From assembly GCA_003987775.1 (NCBI GenBank), contig RXJD01000065.1, positions 62,001 to 126,000 on the forward strand: a stretch of 64,000 nucleotides of DNA. Direction: 5' to 3'. A program made the position numbers and the translations under genes. Within the stretch, counting starts at the first letter, position 1; each line of letters starts with the position of its first letter. The DNA is from Mycobacterium sp. Its GTDB lineage: Bacteria; Actinomycetota; Actinomycetes; Mycobacteriales; Mycobacteriaceae. The notes below the pieces were generated by a model. It had not been told where the DNA came from. It made no database searches and saw only the letters and a list, made by a program, of their open reading frames with translations. This document shows, one piece after another, positions 17,700 through 26,945 of the stretch.

Positions 17700-18845
17700 G
17701 TGGATTCGTCGAACGAGGGCGGCGGAGCCGGCGGTCAGCAGCCCGACGCAGACACGGTGCACTACCCGAAGGTGGTGTTGGTCACCGGCGCATGCCGGTT
17801 CCTGGGCGGCTATCTGACCGCGCGTCTCGTGCAGAACCCGCTGATCAACCGGGTCATCGCGGTGGATGCGATCGCGCCGAGCAAAGACATGCTGCGTCGG
17901 ATGGGCCGCGCGGAGTTCGTCCGTGCCGACATCCGGAACCCCTTCATCGCAAAGGTGATTCGGAACGGCGAAGTCGACACGGTGGTGCATGCGGCGGCCG
18001 CGTCGTACGCACCGCGGTCGGGCGGCACCGCGGCGTTGAAGGAACTCAACGTGATGGGCGCGATGCAGCTGTTCGCCGCGTGCCAGAAGGCGCCGTCGGT
18101 GCGCCGGGTTGTGCTGAAGTCGACCTCGGAGGTCTACGGCTCGAGCCCGCACGACCCGGTGATGTTCACCGAGGACAGCAGCAGCCGCCGACCCTTCCGC
18201 GAGGGGTTTGCCAAGGACAGTCTGGACATCGAGGGATACGTCCGGGGGCTGGGCCGGCGGCGGCCCGATATCGCGGTCACCATCCTGCGGCTGGCCAACA
18301 TGATCGGCCCGGCGATGGACACCTCGCTGTCGCGTTACCTCGCGGGGCCTTTGGTGCCAACGATGTTCGGCCGCGACGCCCGGCTGCAGTTGCTGCACGA
18401 GCAGGACGCGCTGGGCGCGCTGGAGCGCGCGGCGATGGCCGGTAGGGCCGGCACCTTCAACATCGGCGCCGACGGAATCATCATGCTGTCGCAGGCGATT
18501 CGTCGTTCCGGACGAATTCCCTTGCCAGTACCTGGTTTCGGTGTGTGGGCCCTCGATTCACTGCGACGTGCCAACCGTTATAACGAGATCAGCCGCGATC
18601 AGTTCGCGTACCTCAGCTATGGCCGCGTAATGGATACCACCCGAATGCGTTCGGAGCTCGGCTACCAGCCGAAATGGTCTACGGCAGAGGCGTTTGACGA
18701 CTACGTCCGCGGGCGCAACTTGACTCCCATAATCGACCCGCATCGGGTACGCTCCTGGGAGGGTCGTGCCATAGCGGTGGCGCAGCGCTGGGGAAGCCGA
18801 AGTCCCATTCCGTGGGCGGGGTCGCAGATAGATTTGGGTAGATAA
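17700..18845 (+). CDS. galE2: Divergent NAD-dependent epimerase/dehydratase-like SDR
   Basis: 381 residues of extended-SDR fold: nucleotide-binding 'VLVTGACRFLGGYLTARL', acidic 'VRADIRNP', 'VVHAAAASYAPR', 'KSTSEVYGSSP' and 'ILRLANMIGP'. Where SDR epimerases have Tyr-x3-Lys the sequence reads FAKDSLDIEGY, so both canonical catalytic residues seem absent; M. tuberculosis Rv0501, as I recall it, is the same. The name galE2 therefore probably misleads: it may be a regulatory or binding protein. A ~20-residue flexible Gly-rich N-terminus precedes the fold. One base separates it from the acyltransferase gene. Confidence 0.88.
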   Translation: MDSSNEGGGAGGQQPDADTVHYPKVVLVTGACRFLGGYLTARLVQNPLINRVIAVDAIAPSKDMLRRMGRAEFVRADIRNPFIAKVIRNGEVDTVVHAAAASYAPRSGGTAALKELNVMGAMQLFAACQKAPSVRRVVLKSTSEVYGSSPHDPVMFTEDSSSRRPFREGFAKDSLDIEGYVRGLGRRRPDIAVTILRLANMIGPAMDTSLSRYLAGPLVPTMFGRDARLQLLHEQDALGALERAAMAGRAGTFNIGADGIIMLSQAIRRSGRIPLPVPGFGVWALDSLRRANRYNEISRDQFAYLSYGRVMDTTRMRSELGYQPKWSTAEAFDDYVRGRNLTPIIDPHRVRSWEGRAIAVAQRWGSRSPIPWAGSQIDLGR

Positions 18846-18846
18846 C

Positions 18847-19914
18847 GTGGCGGGTGAAACCAGAGCGAATGTTATTCCACTGCACAGCAATCGGGGTCGC
18901 GTAGCGGCACGCCGCCGTGCCGATCAACGCACGGACGCCACCCGTCAGCATCCCTCGCTGCTCTCCGATCCGAACGGTGCCGCATCGGCTGAAGAGCTTG
19001 CTGCCGTCGTCCGCGAGATAGACGAGCACCGCCGCGCGACCGGCGGGTCGTCCACCGGTGAGGCGCCGCTCAACGACCTCGCTCAGCGCGTCGCCGCCGT
19101 TGCCGGATTCTTCCGGCAGCGGCTGATCGGCGATTACAGCGTCGACGAATTCGGATTCGATCCGCACTTCAACGACGCGATCGTGCGGCCTTTGCTGAGG
19201 TTCTTTTTCAACTCGTGGTTCCGGGTCGAGGTCAGCGGTATCGAGAACATCCCGAGCGAGGGCGCGGCACTGGTAGTGGCCAACCACGCCGGAGTGCTGC
19301 CGTTCGACGGTCTGATGCTGTCGGTTGCCGTGCATGACGAACACCCGGCACAGCGCGATCTGCGCCTGCTGGCCGCCGACATGGTGTTCGACCTGCCGGT
19401 GGTGGGCTCGGCGGCCCGAAAAGCGGGTCACACCATGGCCTGCACGACTGACGCCCACCGACTGCTGGCGTCCGGCGAACTGACCGCGGTGTTCCCGGAG
19501 GGCTACAAGGGGCTGGGCAAGCGCTTCGAGGATCGCTACCGGTTGCAGCGGTTCGGTCGCGGTGGATTCGTCTCGGCGGCCCTGCGTACCAAGGCGCCGA
19601 TCGTGCCCTGCTCGATCATCGGCTCCGAAGAGATCTACCCGATGCTGACCGATGTGAAGTTGCTGGCGCGGTTGTTGGGTGTGCCCTACTTCCCGGTGAC
19701 GCCGTTGTTCCCGTTGGCCGGCCCCGCCGGCCTGGTGCCGCTGCCGTCCAAGTGGCGGATCGCGTTCGGTGAGCCGATCCAGACTGCCGATTATTCGCCC
19801 AGCGACGCCGAGGACCCGATGGTCACCTTCGAACTGACCGATCAGGTCCGCGAGACGATCCAGCAGACGCTGTACCGGTTGCTGGCCGGTCGTCGCAACA
19901 TCTTCCTCGGCTGA
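18847..19914 (+). CDS. PlsC-like 1-acylglycerol-phosphate acyltransferase family protein
   Basis: 355 residues. Acyltransferase domain with His147-Asp154 in NHAGVLPFD (spacing wider than the usual H-x4-D) and FPEGYKG at 216-222, the glycerol-phosphate-binding block. Hydrophobic stretches near 'ALVVANHAGVL' and 'VPCSIIGSEE' indicate membrane association. Probably acylates a lysophospholipid or related polar lipid; substrate unproven. N-terminal ~90 residues are polar and variable. In an operon with the SDR above and closed by a large hairpin. Orthologue of Rv0502. Confidence 0.88.
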   Translation: MAGETRANVIPLHSNRGRVAARRRADQRTDATRQHPSLLSDPNGAASAEELAAVVREIDEHRRATGGSSTGEAPLNDLAQRVAAVAGFFRQRLIGDYSVDEFGFDPHFNDAIVRPLLRFFFNSWFRVEVSGIENIPSEGAALVVANHAGVLPFDGLMLSVAVHDEHPAQRDLRLLAADMVFDLPVVGSAARKAGHTMACTTDAHRLLASGELTAVFPEGYKGLGKRFEDRYRLQRFGRGGFVSAALRTKAPIVPCSIIGSEEIYPMLTDVKLLARLLGVPYFPVTPLFPLAGPAGLVPLPSKWRIAFGEPIQTADYSPSDAEDPMVTFELTDQVRETIQQTLYRLLAGRRNIFLG

Positions 19915-19930
19915 GGCCGCCCAAAGTCAC

Positions 19931-19989
19931 GCGAGCAGACGGAAAAGCCCCGATTTCGTTCTGAAATCGGGGCTTTCGCGTCTGCTCGC
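19931..19989. terminator. Large bidirectional hairpin terminator
   Basis: Two nested perfect stems: outer GCGAGCAGACG/CGTCTGCTCGC (11 bp) and inner AAAGCCCCGATTT/AAATCGGGGCTTT (13 bp), 7-base loop, with only a 2-base mismatch between them. The inner stem ends in TTT on both strands, so it can terminate the acyltransferase mRNA and the convergent cmaA2 mRNA. A related element lies at 49397-49456. Confidence 0.88.
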
Positions 19990-20002
19990 GCAGCGAGTGG
20001 AG

Positions 20003-20926
20003 TTACTTGACCAGGGTGAACTGACAAACGTTGGTGTAGCCGTCGCGGAACAGGTCCGAGCAGCCCCTCAGGTACTTCATGAAGGTCTCGTACTCCTGCT
20101 CACCCTTGAGCTCGATGGCCCGCTCCTTGTTGGCTTCCAGCGCGTCGGCCCACGTGTTCAGGGTCGGAACGTAGTTCTTCCCGATGTAGTGGTGGCGCTC
20201 GATCTTGAAGCCGGCCTCGGTCGAGTAACGGTCGACCTGCTCCACCTGTGGCAACTTCCCACCGGGGTAGATCTCCCGGAGGATGAAGCTGATGAAGCGC
20301 AGCAGGGTCATCGTCGTCTTCAGTCCCATCGCCTTACCCTCTTCGGCGGTGGGCACCACGATGGAGTGCAGCAGCATCCGGCCGTCATCGGGCAGCAAGC
20401 TGTAGTACTTCTTGAAGAACGTGGCGTACCGCTCGTAGCCCGCGTCGCCGGCGCCGTCCGCGAAGTGCTCGAACGCTCCCAGCGACACGATGCGGTCGAC
20501 GGGTTCGTCGAACAGCTCCCAGCCCTGCAAGCGCACCTCTTTGCGGCGCGGGCTGTCCATCTCGTCGAACTTCTGCTGGCAGTGCGCGAGCTGGTTCTCG
20601 CTGAGAGTCAGGCCGATCACGTTGACGTCGTAGTGCTCGACGGCGTGCCGCATCGTCGAACCCCAGCCACTGCCGATGTCGAGCAGCGTCATCCCGGGCT
20701 CGAGGTTGAGCTTGTCCAGCGCGAGCTTGCGCTTGGCGAACTGTGCCTCTTCGAGCGTCTTGGTCTGCGGCTCATCGATGTTGGGGTTCTCATCGAAGTA
20801 AGCACAGCTGTAGGTCATCGAAGGGTCGAGCCACAGCTTGAAGAATTCGTTGGAACGGTCGTAGTGCGACTGCACCGCCTCGACCGGCGGATGCAGCTGG
20901 GTGCCACCCGTTGTGCCTTCTGTCAT
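20003..20926 (-). CDS. cmaA2: Mycolic acid cyclopropane synthase, CmaA2-like
   Basis: SAM-dependent methyltransferase forming cyclopropane rings on mycolic acids; acts on meromycolate chains at the cytosolic face. 307 residues: SAM motif [14 protein letters not shown] (the M. tuberculosis protein has Cys where this has Ser), 'GLTLSENQ', '[13 protein letters not shown]' and '[18 protein letters not shown]'. There is an insertion of about ten residues after 'SCAYFDE' (NPNIDEPQT). The C-terminus [19 protein letters not shown] matches CmaA2 closely, and the neighbours (Rv0502, Rv0504c) agree. A methoxy- or keto-mycolate methyltransferase paralogue is the alternative, less likely by position. Confidence 0.9.
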   Translation of the reverse strand: MTEGTTGGTQLHPPVEAVQSHYDRSNEFFKLWLDPSMTYSCAYFDENPNIDEPQTKTLEEAQFAKRKLALDKLNLEPGMTLLDIGSGWGSTMRHAVEHYDVNVIGLTLSENQLAHCQQKFDEMDSPRRKEVRLQGWELFDEPVDRIVSLGAFEHFADGAGDAGYERYATFFKKYYSLLPDDGRMLLHSIVVPTAEEGKAMGLKTTMTLLRFISFILREIYPGGKLPQVEQVDRYSTEAGFKIERHHYIGKNYVPTLNTWADALEANKERAIELKGEQEYETFMKYLRGCSDLFRDGYTNVCQFTLVK

Positions 20927-20933
20927 AAATCCG

Positions 20934-20939
20934 ACGCTA
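20934..20939 (-). promoter_or_regulatory. -10 box for leaderless cmaA2
   Basis: On the reverse strand TAGCGT ends seven bases before the ATG (20926), with no Shine-Dalgarno, so cmaA2 probably has its own leaderless promoter. Confidence 0.5.
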
Positions 20940-20946
20940 CCTGCCG

Positions 20947-21450
20947 CTATCCAATGGATGCAATTGCGGCCACCGTCGCCTCGGCGTCCGAGTCATGCTG
21001 TGCCGCTTCGCCCAACATGGTGACGACACTGGTGATCACCGGCTTGCCTTCGGCATCGGTCACCTCGCTGCGTATTTCGGCCAGAACCGTTCCGTGGGAC
21101 TGGATGACCGAGTCGAGATAGGTGTCGAAGTGCAACTCGTCGCCGACCACGATCGGGCGGTGGAATTTGAATTTCTGGTCGCGGTGCATGACTCGGGCGA
21201 TGTTGATCGGGATGCTGAACTTGGTGAAGATCTCGAGCTGAACACGCCGCCCGGCGATGGCCAGGAACGTCAGCGGGGCGGGCAGCGCCTCGTAGCCGGC
21301 CTCGGCGGCGACGGCTTCGCTGTGGTGAATCGGGTTGTCGTCTTTGACCGAAAGGGCGAATTCACGGATCTTTTCGCGCCCCACCACGAAGTAGTCTTCC
21401 TGCCGGTAGTGCTTACCGATGATTCCTTCGGCTCCCTGGGGAACTGTCAT
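20947..21450 (-). CDS. MaoC/HadA-like dehydratase family protein (Rv0504c-like)
   Basis: 167 residues, single hotdog fold of the FAS1-type dehydratase N-terminal family (UPF0336). Features: '[20 protein letters not shown]' (hydratase-like opening), '[22 protein letters not shown]', '[21 protein letters not shown]' and '[15 protein letters not shown]'. Relatives HadA and HadC need HadB for activity in mycolate elongation; the catalytic Asp-His pair of HadB is not evident, so it may be a partner subunit. ATG 21450 gives MTVPQGA, the M. tuberculosis start. Lies between cmaA2 and serB1. Confidence 0.85.
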   Translation of the reverse strand: MTVPQGAEGIIGKHYRQEDYFVVGREKIREFALSVKDDNPIHHSEAVAAEAGYEALPAPLTFLAIAGRRVQLEIFTKFSIPINIARVMHRDQKFKFHRPIVVGDELHFDTYLDSVIQSHGTVLAEIRSEVTDAEGKPVITSVVTMLGEAAQHDSDAEATVAAIASIG

Positions 21451-21494
21451 GACGCTGCTTTCCGATCGAAGAGTTAGCTCAGCGGCGCAGCTTA

Positions 21495-22397
21495 TCAGCG
21501 TGATTGACGGCGGGACGCCAACGCGGCCAGTGCGCCACCCGCCGCTCCCAGCGCCAGAGCGGACGGCACACCGATGCGGGCGGCCTTGCGGGCGGTCCGG
21601 AAATCGCGGATCTCCCACCCTCGTTCCCGGGCCAGGCTGCGCAGTCGGGCGTCGGGATTGATCGCGACCGCGGTGCCCACCAGGGACAGCATGGGCACGT
21701 CGTTGAAGCTGTCGGAGTAGGCGGTGCAGCGCTTGAGGTTGAGGCCCTCCCGGATGGCCAGCGAACGCACCGCATGGGCCTTACCGGTGCCGTGCAGAAT
21801 GTCGCCCACCAGCCGGCCGGTGAAGATCCCGTCAACCGATTCGGCCACGGTGCCCAGGGCACCGGTAAGGCCCAGCCGACGGGCGATGGTCGACGCGAGT
21901 TCGTAAGGGGTGGCGGTGATGAGCCACACCTGCTGACCGGCGTCGAGGTGCATCTGGGTGAGCTCGCGGGTGCCCGGCCAGATCTTGTCGGCGATGATCT
22001 CGTCGTAAATCTCGTCTCCGAGGCGCACCAGCTCGTCGACCGACCGGCCCTCGATGAAGGCCAGCGCCTTGCGCCTTCCGGCCGCGACGTCGTTGCTGTT
22101 CTCCTTGCCGAGTACCTGGAACTTGGCCTGGGCGTAGACGAATCCGAGGACGTCGCGGTAGGTGAAGTAGTCGCGGGCGGCCAGCCCGCGGCCGAAGTGC
22201 ACCGCCGACGAGCCCTGGACCAGGGTGTTGTCGACGTCGAAGAACGCGGCTGCGGTCAGGTCGATGGGCGGCTGCGGACGGTCACTCGGTTCATTGGCCG
22301 CGATGTCGGCCAGGGCACGTTCGGCGCTGGCATCGGCTGCCAGCGACTCCAGGTCGACGCGACCGCTCACGGGTTCAGAGGAAGCCATGGAAGACAT
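21495..22397 (-). CDS. serB1: SerB-like HAD-IB phosphatase with C-terminal hydrophobic tail
   Basis: 300 residues. HAD motif [14 protein letters not shown] (nucleophile Asp at about 60), motif II '[12 protein letters not shown]', motif III/IV '[16 protein letters not shown]'. HAD-IB enzymes with this pattern include phosphoserine phosphatases and lipid phosphatases; true serine biosynthesis is not certain. The C-terminal '[17 protein letters not shown]' segment could sit in the membrane. ATG 22397 is preferred: GGAGG lies eight bases upstream. In-frame starts up to 23 codons further upstream lack one. M. tuberculosis has mmpS2-mmpL2 beyond this gene; here they are missing. Confidence 0.88.
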   Translation of the reverse strand: MSSMASSEPVSGRVDLESLAADASAERALADIAANEPSDRPQPPIDLTAAAFFDVDNTLVQGSSAVHFGRGLAARDYFTYRDVLGFVYAQAKFQVLGKENSNDVAAGRRKALAFIEGRSVDELVRLGDEIYDEIIADKIWPGTRELTQMHLDAGQQVWLITATPYELASTIARRLGLTGALGTVAESVDGIFTGRLVGDILHGTGKAHAVRSLAIREGLNLKRCTAYSDSFNDVPMLSLVGTAVAINPDARLRSLARERGWEIRDFRTARKAARIGVPSALALGAAGGALAALASRRQSR

Positions 22398-22483
22398 GAG
22401 CCAAACCTCCAAGTCGCTGGGTAGCTGTCGAGCCGACATCAACCCTATCCGTCCACAGCCAGGCAAATGTCAGACTGGTGGCC

Positions 22484-22756
22484 ATGGTCACGTCCGCGAG
22501 CCGACCGCAGGTGCACCTGTTGACCCGCGCCGGTTGCGCCATCTGTGACCGGGTTCATGCGCGGCTGGCCGAACTGGCCGACGAGCTCGGCTTCGATCTG
22601 GACAGCACCGACGTGGACGCCGAGGCGCAGGCGGGAAATCCCGGGCTGCGAGCCGAATTCGGAGATCGGCTGCCGGTAGTTCTGCTGGACGGCCGGGAGC
22701 ACAGCTACTGGGAGATCGACGAGCCGCGGTTGCGTGCCGACCTTACGGCCCGGTGA
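22484..22756 (+). CDS. Glutaredoxin-like protein (DUF836)
   Basis: 90 residues, thioredoxin fold with CAIC as the redox motif (TRAGCAICDRVH), cis-Pro loop 'RLPVVLLDGREHSYWEID' and a C-terminal helix. Cytoplasmic thiol-disulfide role; in mycothiol organisms such proteins may use mycothiol (inference). Start ATG 22484, or GTG two codons earlier. Positioned 100 bp ahead of hemA as in M. tuberculosis Rv0508. Divergent from serB1. Confidence 0.88.
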   Translation: MVTSASRPQVHLLTRAGCAICDRVHARLAELADELGFDLDSTDVDAEAQAGNPGLRAEFGDRLPVVLLDGREHSYWEIDEPRLRADLTAR

Positions 22757-22796
22757 CCGTCAGCGCTGATTATTTGGTAGCCCACCTGACAACCGT

Positions 22797-22809
22797 CTAC
22801 CGTAGGTAG
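22797..22809. promoter_or_regulatory. Palindrome in the hemA promoter region
   Basis: CTACC-GTA-GGTAG, about 50 bp before the hemA start and inside a 100-bp gap. It overlaps possible -10 sequences (TAGGTA, TAGTAG), so it could be an operator. No known regulator fits. Confidence 0.35.
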
Positions 22810-22856
22810 TAGTTCACTTTCCGACGCTGCAAGGGAGCGGGCCAGGTGATGCTGCC

Positions 22857-24218
22857 GTGAGCATCCTGCTCTTCGGGGTTTCGCACCGCAGTGCGCCGGT
22901 CTCCGTGCTGGAACAACTCAGTATCGATGAGTCCGATCAGGTCAAGATCGTTGACTCGGTGCTGCAGTCGCCGCTGGTCAGCGAGGCCATGGTGCTCTCG
23001 ACGTGCAACCGTGTCGAGGTCTACGCCGTGGTCGAGGCGTTCCACGGCGGACTATCGGTGGTCGGGCAGGTGCTCGCCGAGTACTCCGGGCTCCCGATGA
23101 GCGATCTGACCAAGCACGCCTACGTGCGCTACAGCGAGGCTGCCGTCGAGCACCTGTTCGCGGTGGCCAGCGGTCTGGATTCGGCGGTGGTCGGCGAGCA
23201 GCAGGTACTGGGGCAGGTGCGCCGCGCCTACGCCTCTGCGGAGGCCAACAGCGCGGTTGGCCGGGTGTTGCACGAGCTCGCCCAGCGCGCGCTGTCGGTG
23301 GGCAAGCGGGTGCACTCCGAGACGGCGATCGACGCCGCCGGCGCCTCGGTGGTGTCGGTCGCGCTGGACATCGCCGAACGCAAGCTGGGCACGCTCACCG
23401 GCAAGACTGCCGTGGTGGTCGGCGCCGGAGCGATGGGCGCCCTCGCGGCCGCCCACCTGACGCGCGCGGGCATCGGCCGGGTGCATGTGCTGAACCGGTC
23501 GCTGGCCAGGGCCACCCGGCTGGCGGCTCGGATCGAGGCGTCCGGCGTGCCGGCCGAGGCGCTGACGCTGGATCGGCTCGCCGAGGCGCTGGCCGACGCC
23601 GACGTGGTGGTCAGTTGTACCGGAGCCGTCAGCCCGGTTATCTCGCTGGCCGACGTACACCACGGCCTGGTCAACGCGCGCCGGGACGAGGCTGCAAAAC
23701 CCCTGATCATCTGCGATCTCGGAATGCCCCGCGACGTCGACCCGGCAGTGGCCGGGTTGCCCGGCGTCCTGGTGGTCGACGTGGACCGGGTGCAACACGA
23801 ACCGTCGGCGCATGCGGCGGCCGCCGATGTCGACGCGGCGCGCCACATCGTCGCCGCGGAAGTGGCGGCCTACCTGACCGGGCAGCGAATGGCCGAGGTC
23901 ACCCCGACCGTCACCGCGCTGCGCCAGCGCGCCGCCGACGTCGTCGAGGCCGAACTGCTGCGCCTGGACAACCGGCTGCCCGGCCTGGACTCAGCCGAAC
24001 GCGAAGAGGTGGCCCGCACGGTGCGCCGAGTGGTGGACAAGCTGCTGCATGCACCCACGGTGCGGATCAAGCAGCTGGCCAGCGCACCCGGCGGCGACAG
24101 TTACGCCGAGGCGCTGCGCGAACTCTTCGAACTAGAACAAACCGCTGTCGACGCTGTTGCCACCGCCGGTGAATTGCAGGTTCTGGCAACGGAATTCGAC
24201 AACCCTGCGGCCGAGTGA
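22857..24218 (+). CDS. hemA: Glutamyl-tRNA reductase
   Basis: Commits glutamate to tetrapyrrole synthesis by reducing Glu-tRNA to glutamate-1-semialdehyde. 453 residues: catalytic domain with GVSHRSAPV and nucleophile Cys50 in STCNRVEVY, 'GEQQVLGQV', NADPH domain '[16 protein letters not shown]', then the helical dimerisation domain. GTG start; a purine-rich GGGAG is 20 bases upstream, too far for a good ribosome site. Begins the hem operon with hemC 13 bp after its end. Confidence 0.97.
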   Translation: MSILLFGVSHRSAPVSVLEQLSIDESDQVKIVDSVLQSPLVSEAMVLSTCNRVEVYAVVEAFHGGLSVVGQVLAEYSGLPMSDLTKHAYVRYSEAAVEHLFAVASGLDSAVVGEQQVLGQVRRAYASAEANSAVGRVLHELAQRALSVGKRVHSETAIDAAGASVVSVALDIAERKLGTLTGKTAVVVGAGAMGALAAAHLTRAGIGRVHVLNRSLARATRLAARIEASGVPAEALTLDRLAEALADADVVVSCTGAVSPVISLADVHHGLVNARRDEAAKPLIICDLGMPRDVDPAVAGLPGVLVVDVDRVQHEPSAHAAAADVDAARHIVAAEVAAYLTGQRMAEVTPTVTALRQRAADVVEAELLRLDNRLPGLDSAEREEVARTVRRVVDKLLHAPTVRIKQLASAPGGDSYAEALRELFELEQTAVDAVATAGELQVLATEFDNPAAE

Positions 24219-24231
24219 CCGATTGGCACAC

Positions 24232-25179
24232 GTGATCCGGATAGGCACTCGGGGCAGCCTGCTGGCCACCACCCAGGCCGCGACCGTCAGGGACGCTCTC
24301 ATCGCCAACGGCCATCCCGCCGAGTTGGTGACGATCAGCACAATTGGGGACCGGTCGTCGGCACCGATCGAAGAGTTGGGTGTGGGCGTCTTCACCACCG
24401 CACTGCGCGAGGCGATGGAGCAGGGCCGCGTCGACGCGGCGGTGCACTCCCACAAGGATTTGCCGACCGCCGAAGACCCCCGGTTCATCATCGCGGCCAT
24501 TCCGCCGCGCAACGACCCCCGCGACGCCCTGGTGGCCCGCGACGGGTTGGTGCTCGGAGAGTTGCCGGCCGGGTCGCTGGTGGGGACGTCGTCGCCGCGG
24601 CGGGCCGCACAGCTTAGAGCACTGGGTCTCGGTTTGGAAATCCGCCCCCTACGAGGCAACCTAGATACCAGGTTGAACAGGGTAAGCAGTGGTGATCTTG
24701 ACGCCGTCGTGGTGGCCCGGGCCGGGTTGGCCCGACTGGGCCGTCTCGGCGACGTCACCGAGACGCTCGAGCCGGTGCAGATGTTGCCAGCACCTGCTCA
24801 GGGAGCTCTCGCCGTCGAATGCCGGTCCGACGACAGTCGCTTGGCGGCGGTGTTGGCCGAACTGGACGACGCCGACACACGTGCGGCGGTCACCGCGGAG
24901 CGCACTCTGCTCGCCGAATTGGAGGCCGGTTGCTCGGCACCGGTGGGCGCGATCGCGGAAGTGGTCGAGTCCATCGATGAGGAGGGGCGGGTCTTCGAAG
25001 AGCTGTCGCTGCGCGGCTGCGTGGCGGCACTCGACGGATCCGATGTGATCCGCGCGTCTGGCATCGGCAGATCCGATCGGGCACGGGAGTTGGGCATCTC
25101 GGTAGCCGCGGAGCTGTTCGAACTGGGCGCCGCAGAGTTGATGAGGGGAGCGCGGGAAGACCCCGCGCGAGGAAGTTGA
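24232..25179 (+). CDS. hemC: Porphobilinogen deaminase
   Basis: Polymerises four porphobilinogens into hydroxymethylbilane. 315 residues: domain 1 '[14 protein letters not shown]', 'HSHKDLPT' and '[14 protein letters not shown]', domain 2 '[10 protein letters not shown]', and the dipyrromethane-binding Cys234 in [12 protein letters not shown] 24232 gives MIRIGTRGS, the conserved start; the longer frame upstream overlaps hemA and is not used. Confidence 0.97.
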   Translation: MIRIGTRGSLLATTQAATVRDALIANGHPAELVTISTIGDRSSAPIEELGVGVFTTALREAMEQGRVDAAVHSHKDLPTAEDPRFIIAAIPPRNDPRDALVARDGLVLGELPAGSLVGTSSPRRAAQLRALGLGLEIRPLRGNLDTRLNRVSSGDLDAVVVARAGLARLGRLGDVTETLEPVQMLPAPAQGALAVECRSDDSRLAAVLAELDDADTRAAVTAERTLLAELEAGCSAPVGAIAEVVESIDEEGRVFEELSLRGCVAALDGSDVIRASGIGRSDRARELGISVAAELFELGAAELMRGAREDPARGS

Positions 25180-25201
25180 AAGAGACTTGGGAGCGACAAC
25201 G

Positions 25202-26866
25202 ATGACGCGAGGGCGTAAGCCGACACCGGGCCGGATCACGTTCGTGGGCTCTGGTCCTGGCGACCCCGGGCTGCTGACCACCCGGGCTGCCACGGTGCTG
25301 GCGAACGCGGCCTTGGTGTTCACTGACCCCGATGTGCCCGAGGCGGTGCTGGCGCTGATCGGCAAGGATCTGCCTCCGGTGTCCGGCCCGGCCCCCGCCG
25401 AGACGGCGCCGGCCAGCGCGGATACCGCCGCCGGTTCGTCCAGCCCGGAGACCGCCGCCGCGGTGATCTCGGAAGGCCCGGACGTGCGTCCCGCGCTCGG
25501 CGATCCCGCCGAGGTCGCGAAAACGCTGACCGCGGAGGCCCGCTCGGGCGCCGACGTGGTCCGGTTGGTGGCCGGCGACCCACTGTCGGTGGACGCGGTG
25601 ATCACCGAGGTCAACGCCGTCGCTCGCGCTCACCTGCACGTCGAGATCGTGCCCGGCCTGGCCGCGACCAGTGCGGTGCCGACCTACGCCGGGTTGCCGC
25701 TGGGCTCCTCGCACACCGTCGCCGACGTGCGCGGGGACGTCGACTGGGAGGCGCTGGCCGCCGCGCCCGGCCCGCTGATTCTGCAGGCCACGGCGTCGCA
25801 TCTGGCTGACGCTGCGCGCACCCTGATCGACCATGAGCTGTCCGACAGCACGCCGTGCGTGGTGACCGCGCAGGGCACCACCTGCCAGCAGCGTTCGGTG
25901 GAAACCACGCTGCAGGGCCTGACCGATCCGGCCGTCCTGGGCGGCGGAACGGACCCGGCCGGACCGTTGACCGGCCCGTTGGTGGTCACCATCGGCAAGA
26001 CGGTGGCCAGCCGGTCCAAGCTGAACTGGTGGGAGAGCCGGGCCCTGTACGGCTGGACCGTGCTGGTGCCCCGTACCAAGGACCAGGCCGGCGAGATGAG
26101 CGAGCGGCTGACGTCGTACGGCGCCCTGCCCATCGAGGTGCCGACCATCGCCGTGGAGCCGCCCCGCAGCCCCGCGCAGATGGAGCGGGCGGTCAAGGGC
26201 CTGGTGGACGGCCGGTTCCAGTGGGTGGTGTTCACCTCGACCAACGCGGTCCGTGCGGTGTGGGAGAAGTTCGGCGAGTTCGGTCTGGACGCCCGTGCAT
26301 TCTCCGGTGTCAAGATCGCCTGCGTCGGTGAGGCGACGGCAGACCGGGTGCGCGCCTTCGGGATCAGTCCCGAGCTGGTGCCGTCCGGGGAGCAGTCGTC
26401 GATGGGCCTGCTCGACGAATTCCCGCCCTATGACAGCATTTTCGACCCGGTGAACCGGGTGCTGCTGCCGCGTGCGGACATCGCCACCGAGACGCTGGCC
26501 GAGGGCCTGCGTGAGCGTGGCTGGGAGATCGAGGACGTCACCGCCTACCGGACGGTGCGGGCTGCCCCGCCGCCGGCGTCCACCCGGGAGATGATCAAGA
26601 CGGGTGGCTTCGACGCGGTGTGCTTCACCTCCAGCTCCACCGTGCGCAACCTTGTCGGCATCGCCGGCAAGCCGCACGCGCGGACCATCATCGCCTGCAT
26701 CGGGCCCAAGACCGCCGAGACCGCGGCCGAGTTCGGCTTGCGGGTGGATGTCCAGCCGGAGACCGCCGCGGTGGGTCCCCTGGTCGACGCGCTGGCCGAG
26801 CACGCTGCTCGGTTGCGCGCCGAAGGCGCCCTGCCGCCGCCGCGCAAAAAGAGCCGCCGGCGATGA
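25202..26866 (+). CDS. hemD: Fused uroporphyrinogen III C-methyltransferase / uroporphyrinogen III synthase
   Basis: 554 residues in two domains. The first ~250 are a CobA-like SAM methyltransferase fold (GSGPGDPGLLTTRAA, 'VVRLVAGDPL', 'EIVPGLAATSAVPTYAGLPL') with an Ala/Pro-rich insert at about 55-95. The second is the HemD cyclase ('WTVLVPRTKDQAGEMSERL', 'VVFTSTNAV', 'DAVCFTSSSTVRNL', 'IACIGPKTAETA'). Makes uroporphyrinogen III and may methylate it towards sirohaem or corrinoids; whether the methylase half is active here is not shown. ATG 25202 follows GGGAGCGACAACG. Confidence 0.96.
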   Translation: MTRGRKPTPGRITFVGSGPGDPGLLTTRAATVLANAALVFTDPDVPEAVLALIGKDLPPVSGPAPAETAPASADTAAGSSSPETAAAVISEGPDVRPALGDPAEVAKTLTAEARSGADVVRLVAGDPLSVDAVITEVNAVARAHLHVEIVPGLAATSAVPTYAGLPLGSSHTVADVRGDVDWEALAAAPGPLILQATASHLADAARTLIDHELSDSTPCVVTAQGTTCQQRSVETTLQGLTDPAVLGGGTDPAGPLTGPLVVTIGKTVASRSKLNWWESRALYGWTVLVPRTKDQAGEMSERLTSYGALPIEVPTIAVEPPRSPAQMERAVKGLVDGRFQWVVFTSTNAVRAVWEKFGEFGLDARAFSGVKIACVGEATADRVRAFGISPELVPSGEQSSMGLLDEFPPYDSIFDPVNRVLLPRADIATETLAEGLRERGWEIEDVTAYRTVRAAPPPASTREMIKTGGFDAVCFTSSSTVRNLVGIAGKPHARTIIACIGPKTAETAAEFGLRVDVQPETAAVGPLVDALAEHAARLRAEGALPPPRKKSRRR

Positions 26867-26879
26867 CCCATCTTGCGTT

Positions 26880-26934
26880 GACTCTGCGTGAGTGGCGCAA
26901 GCGTGCGAGTGACCTCCGCCCTCAACGCAGAGTC
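26880..26934. promoter_or_regulatory. Inverted-repeat element between hemD and hemB
   Basis: GACTCTGCGT (26880-26889) and ACGCAGAGTC (26925-26934) are perfect complements with a 35-base loop; a second pair, CTTGCG (26872-26877) and CGCAAG (26896-26901), competes with it. Only structured gap in the hem operon. May be a regulatory or repeat-family element. Confidence 0.5.
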
Positions 26935-26945
26935 ACCGGACAAGA

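Noticed and set aside
24890..26803. 637-codon open frame on the - strand
   Set aside because: Antisense to hemC and hemD, whose products are certain; the translated product has no recognisable fold.
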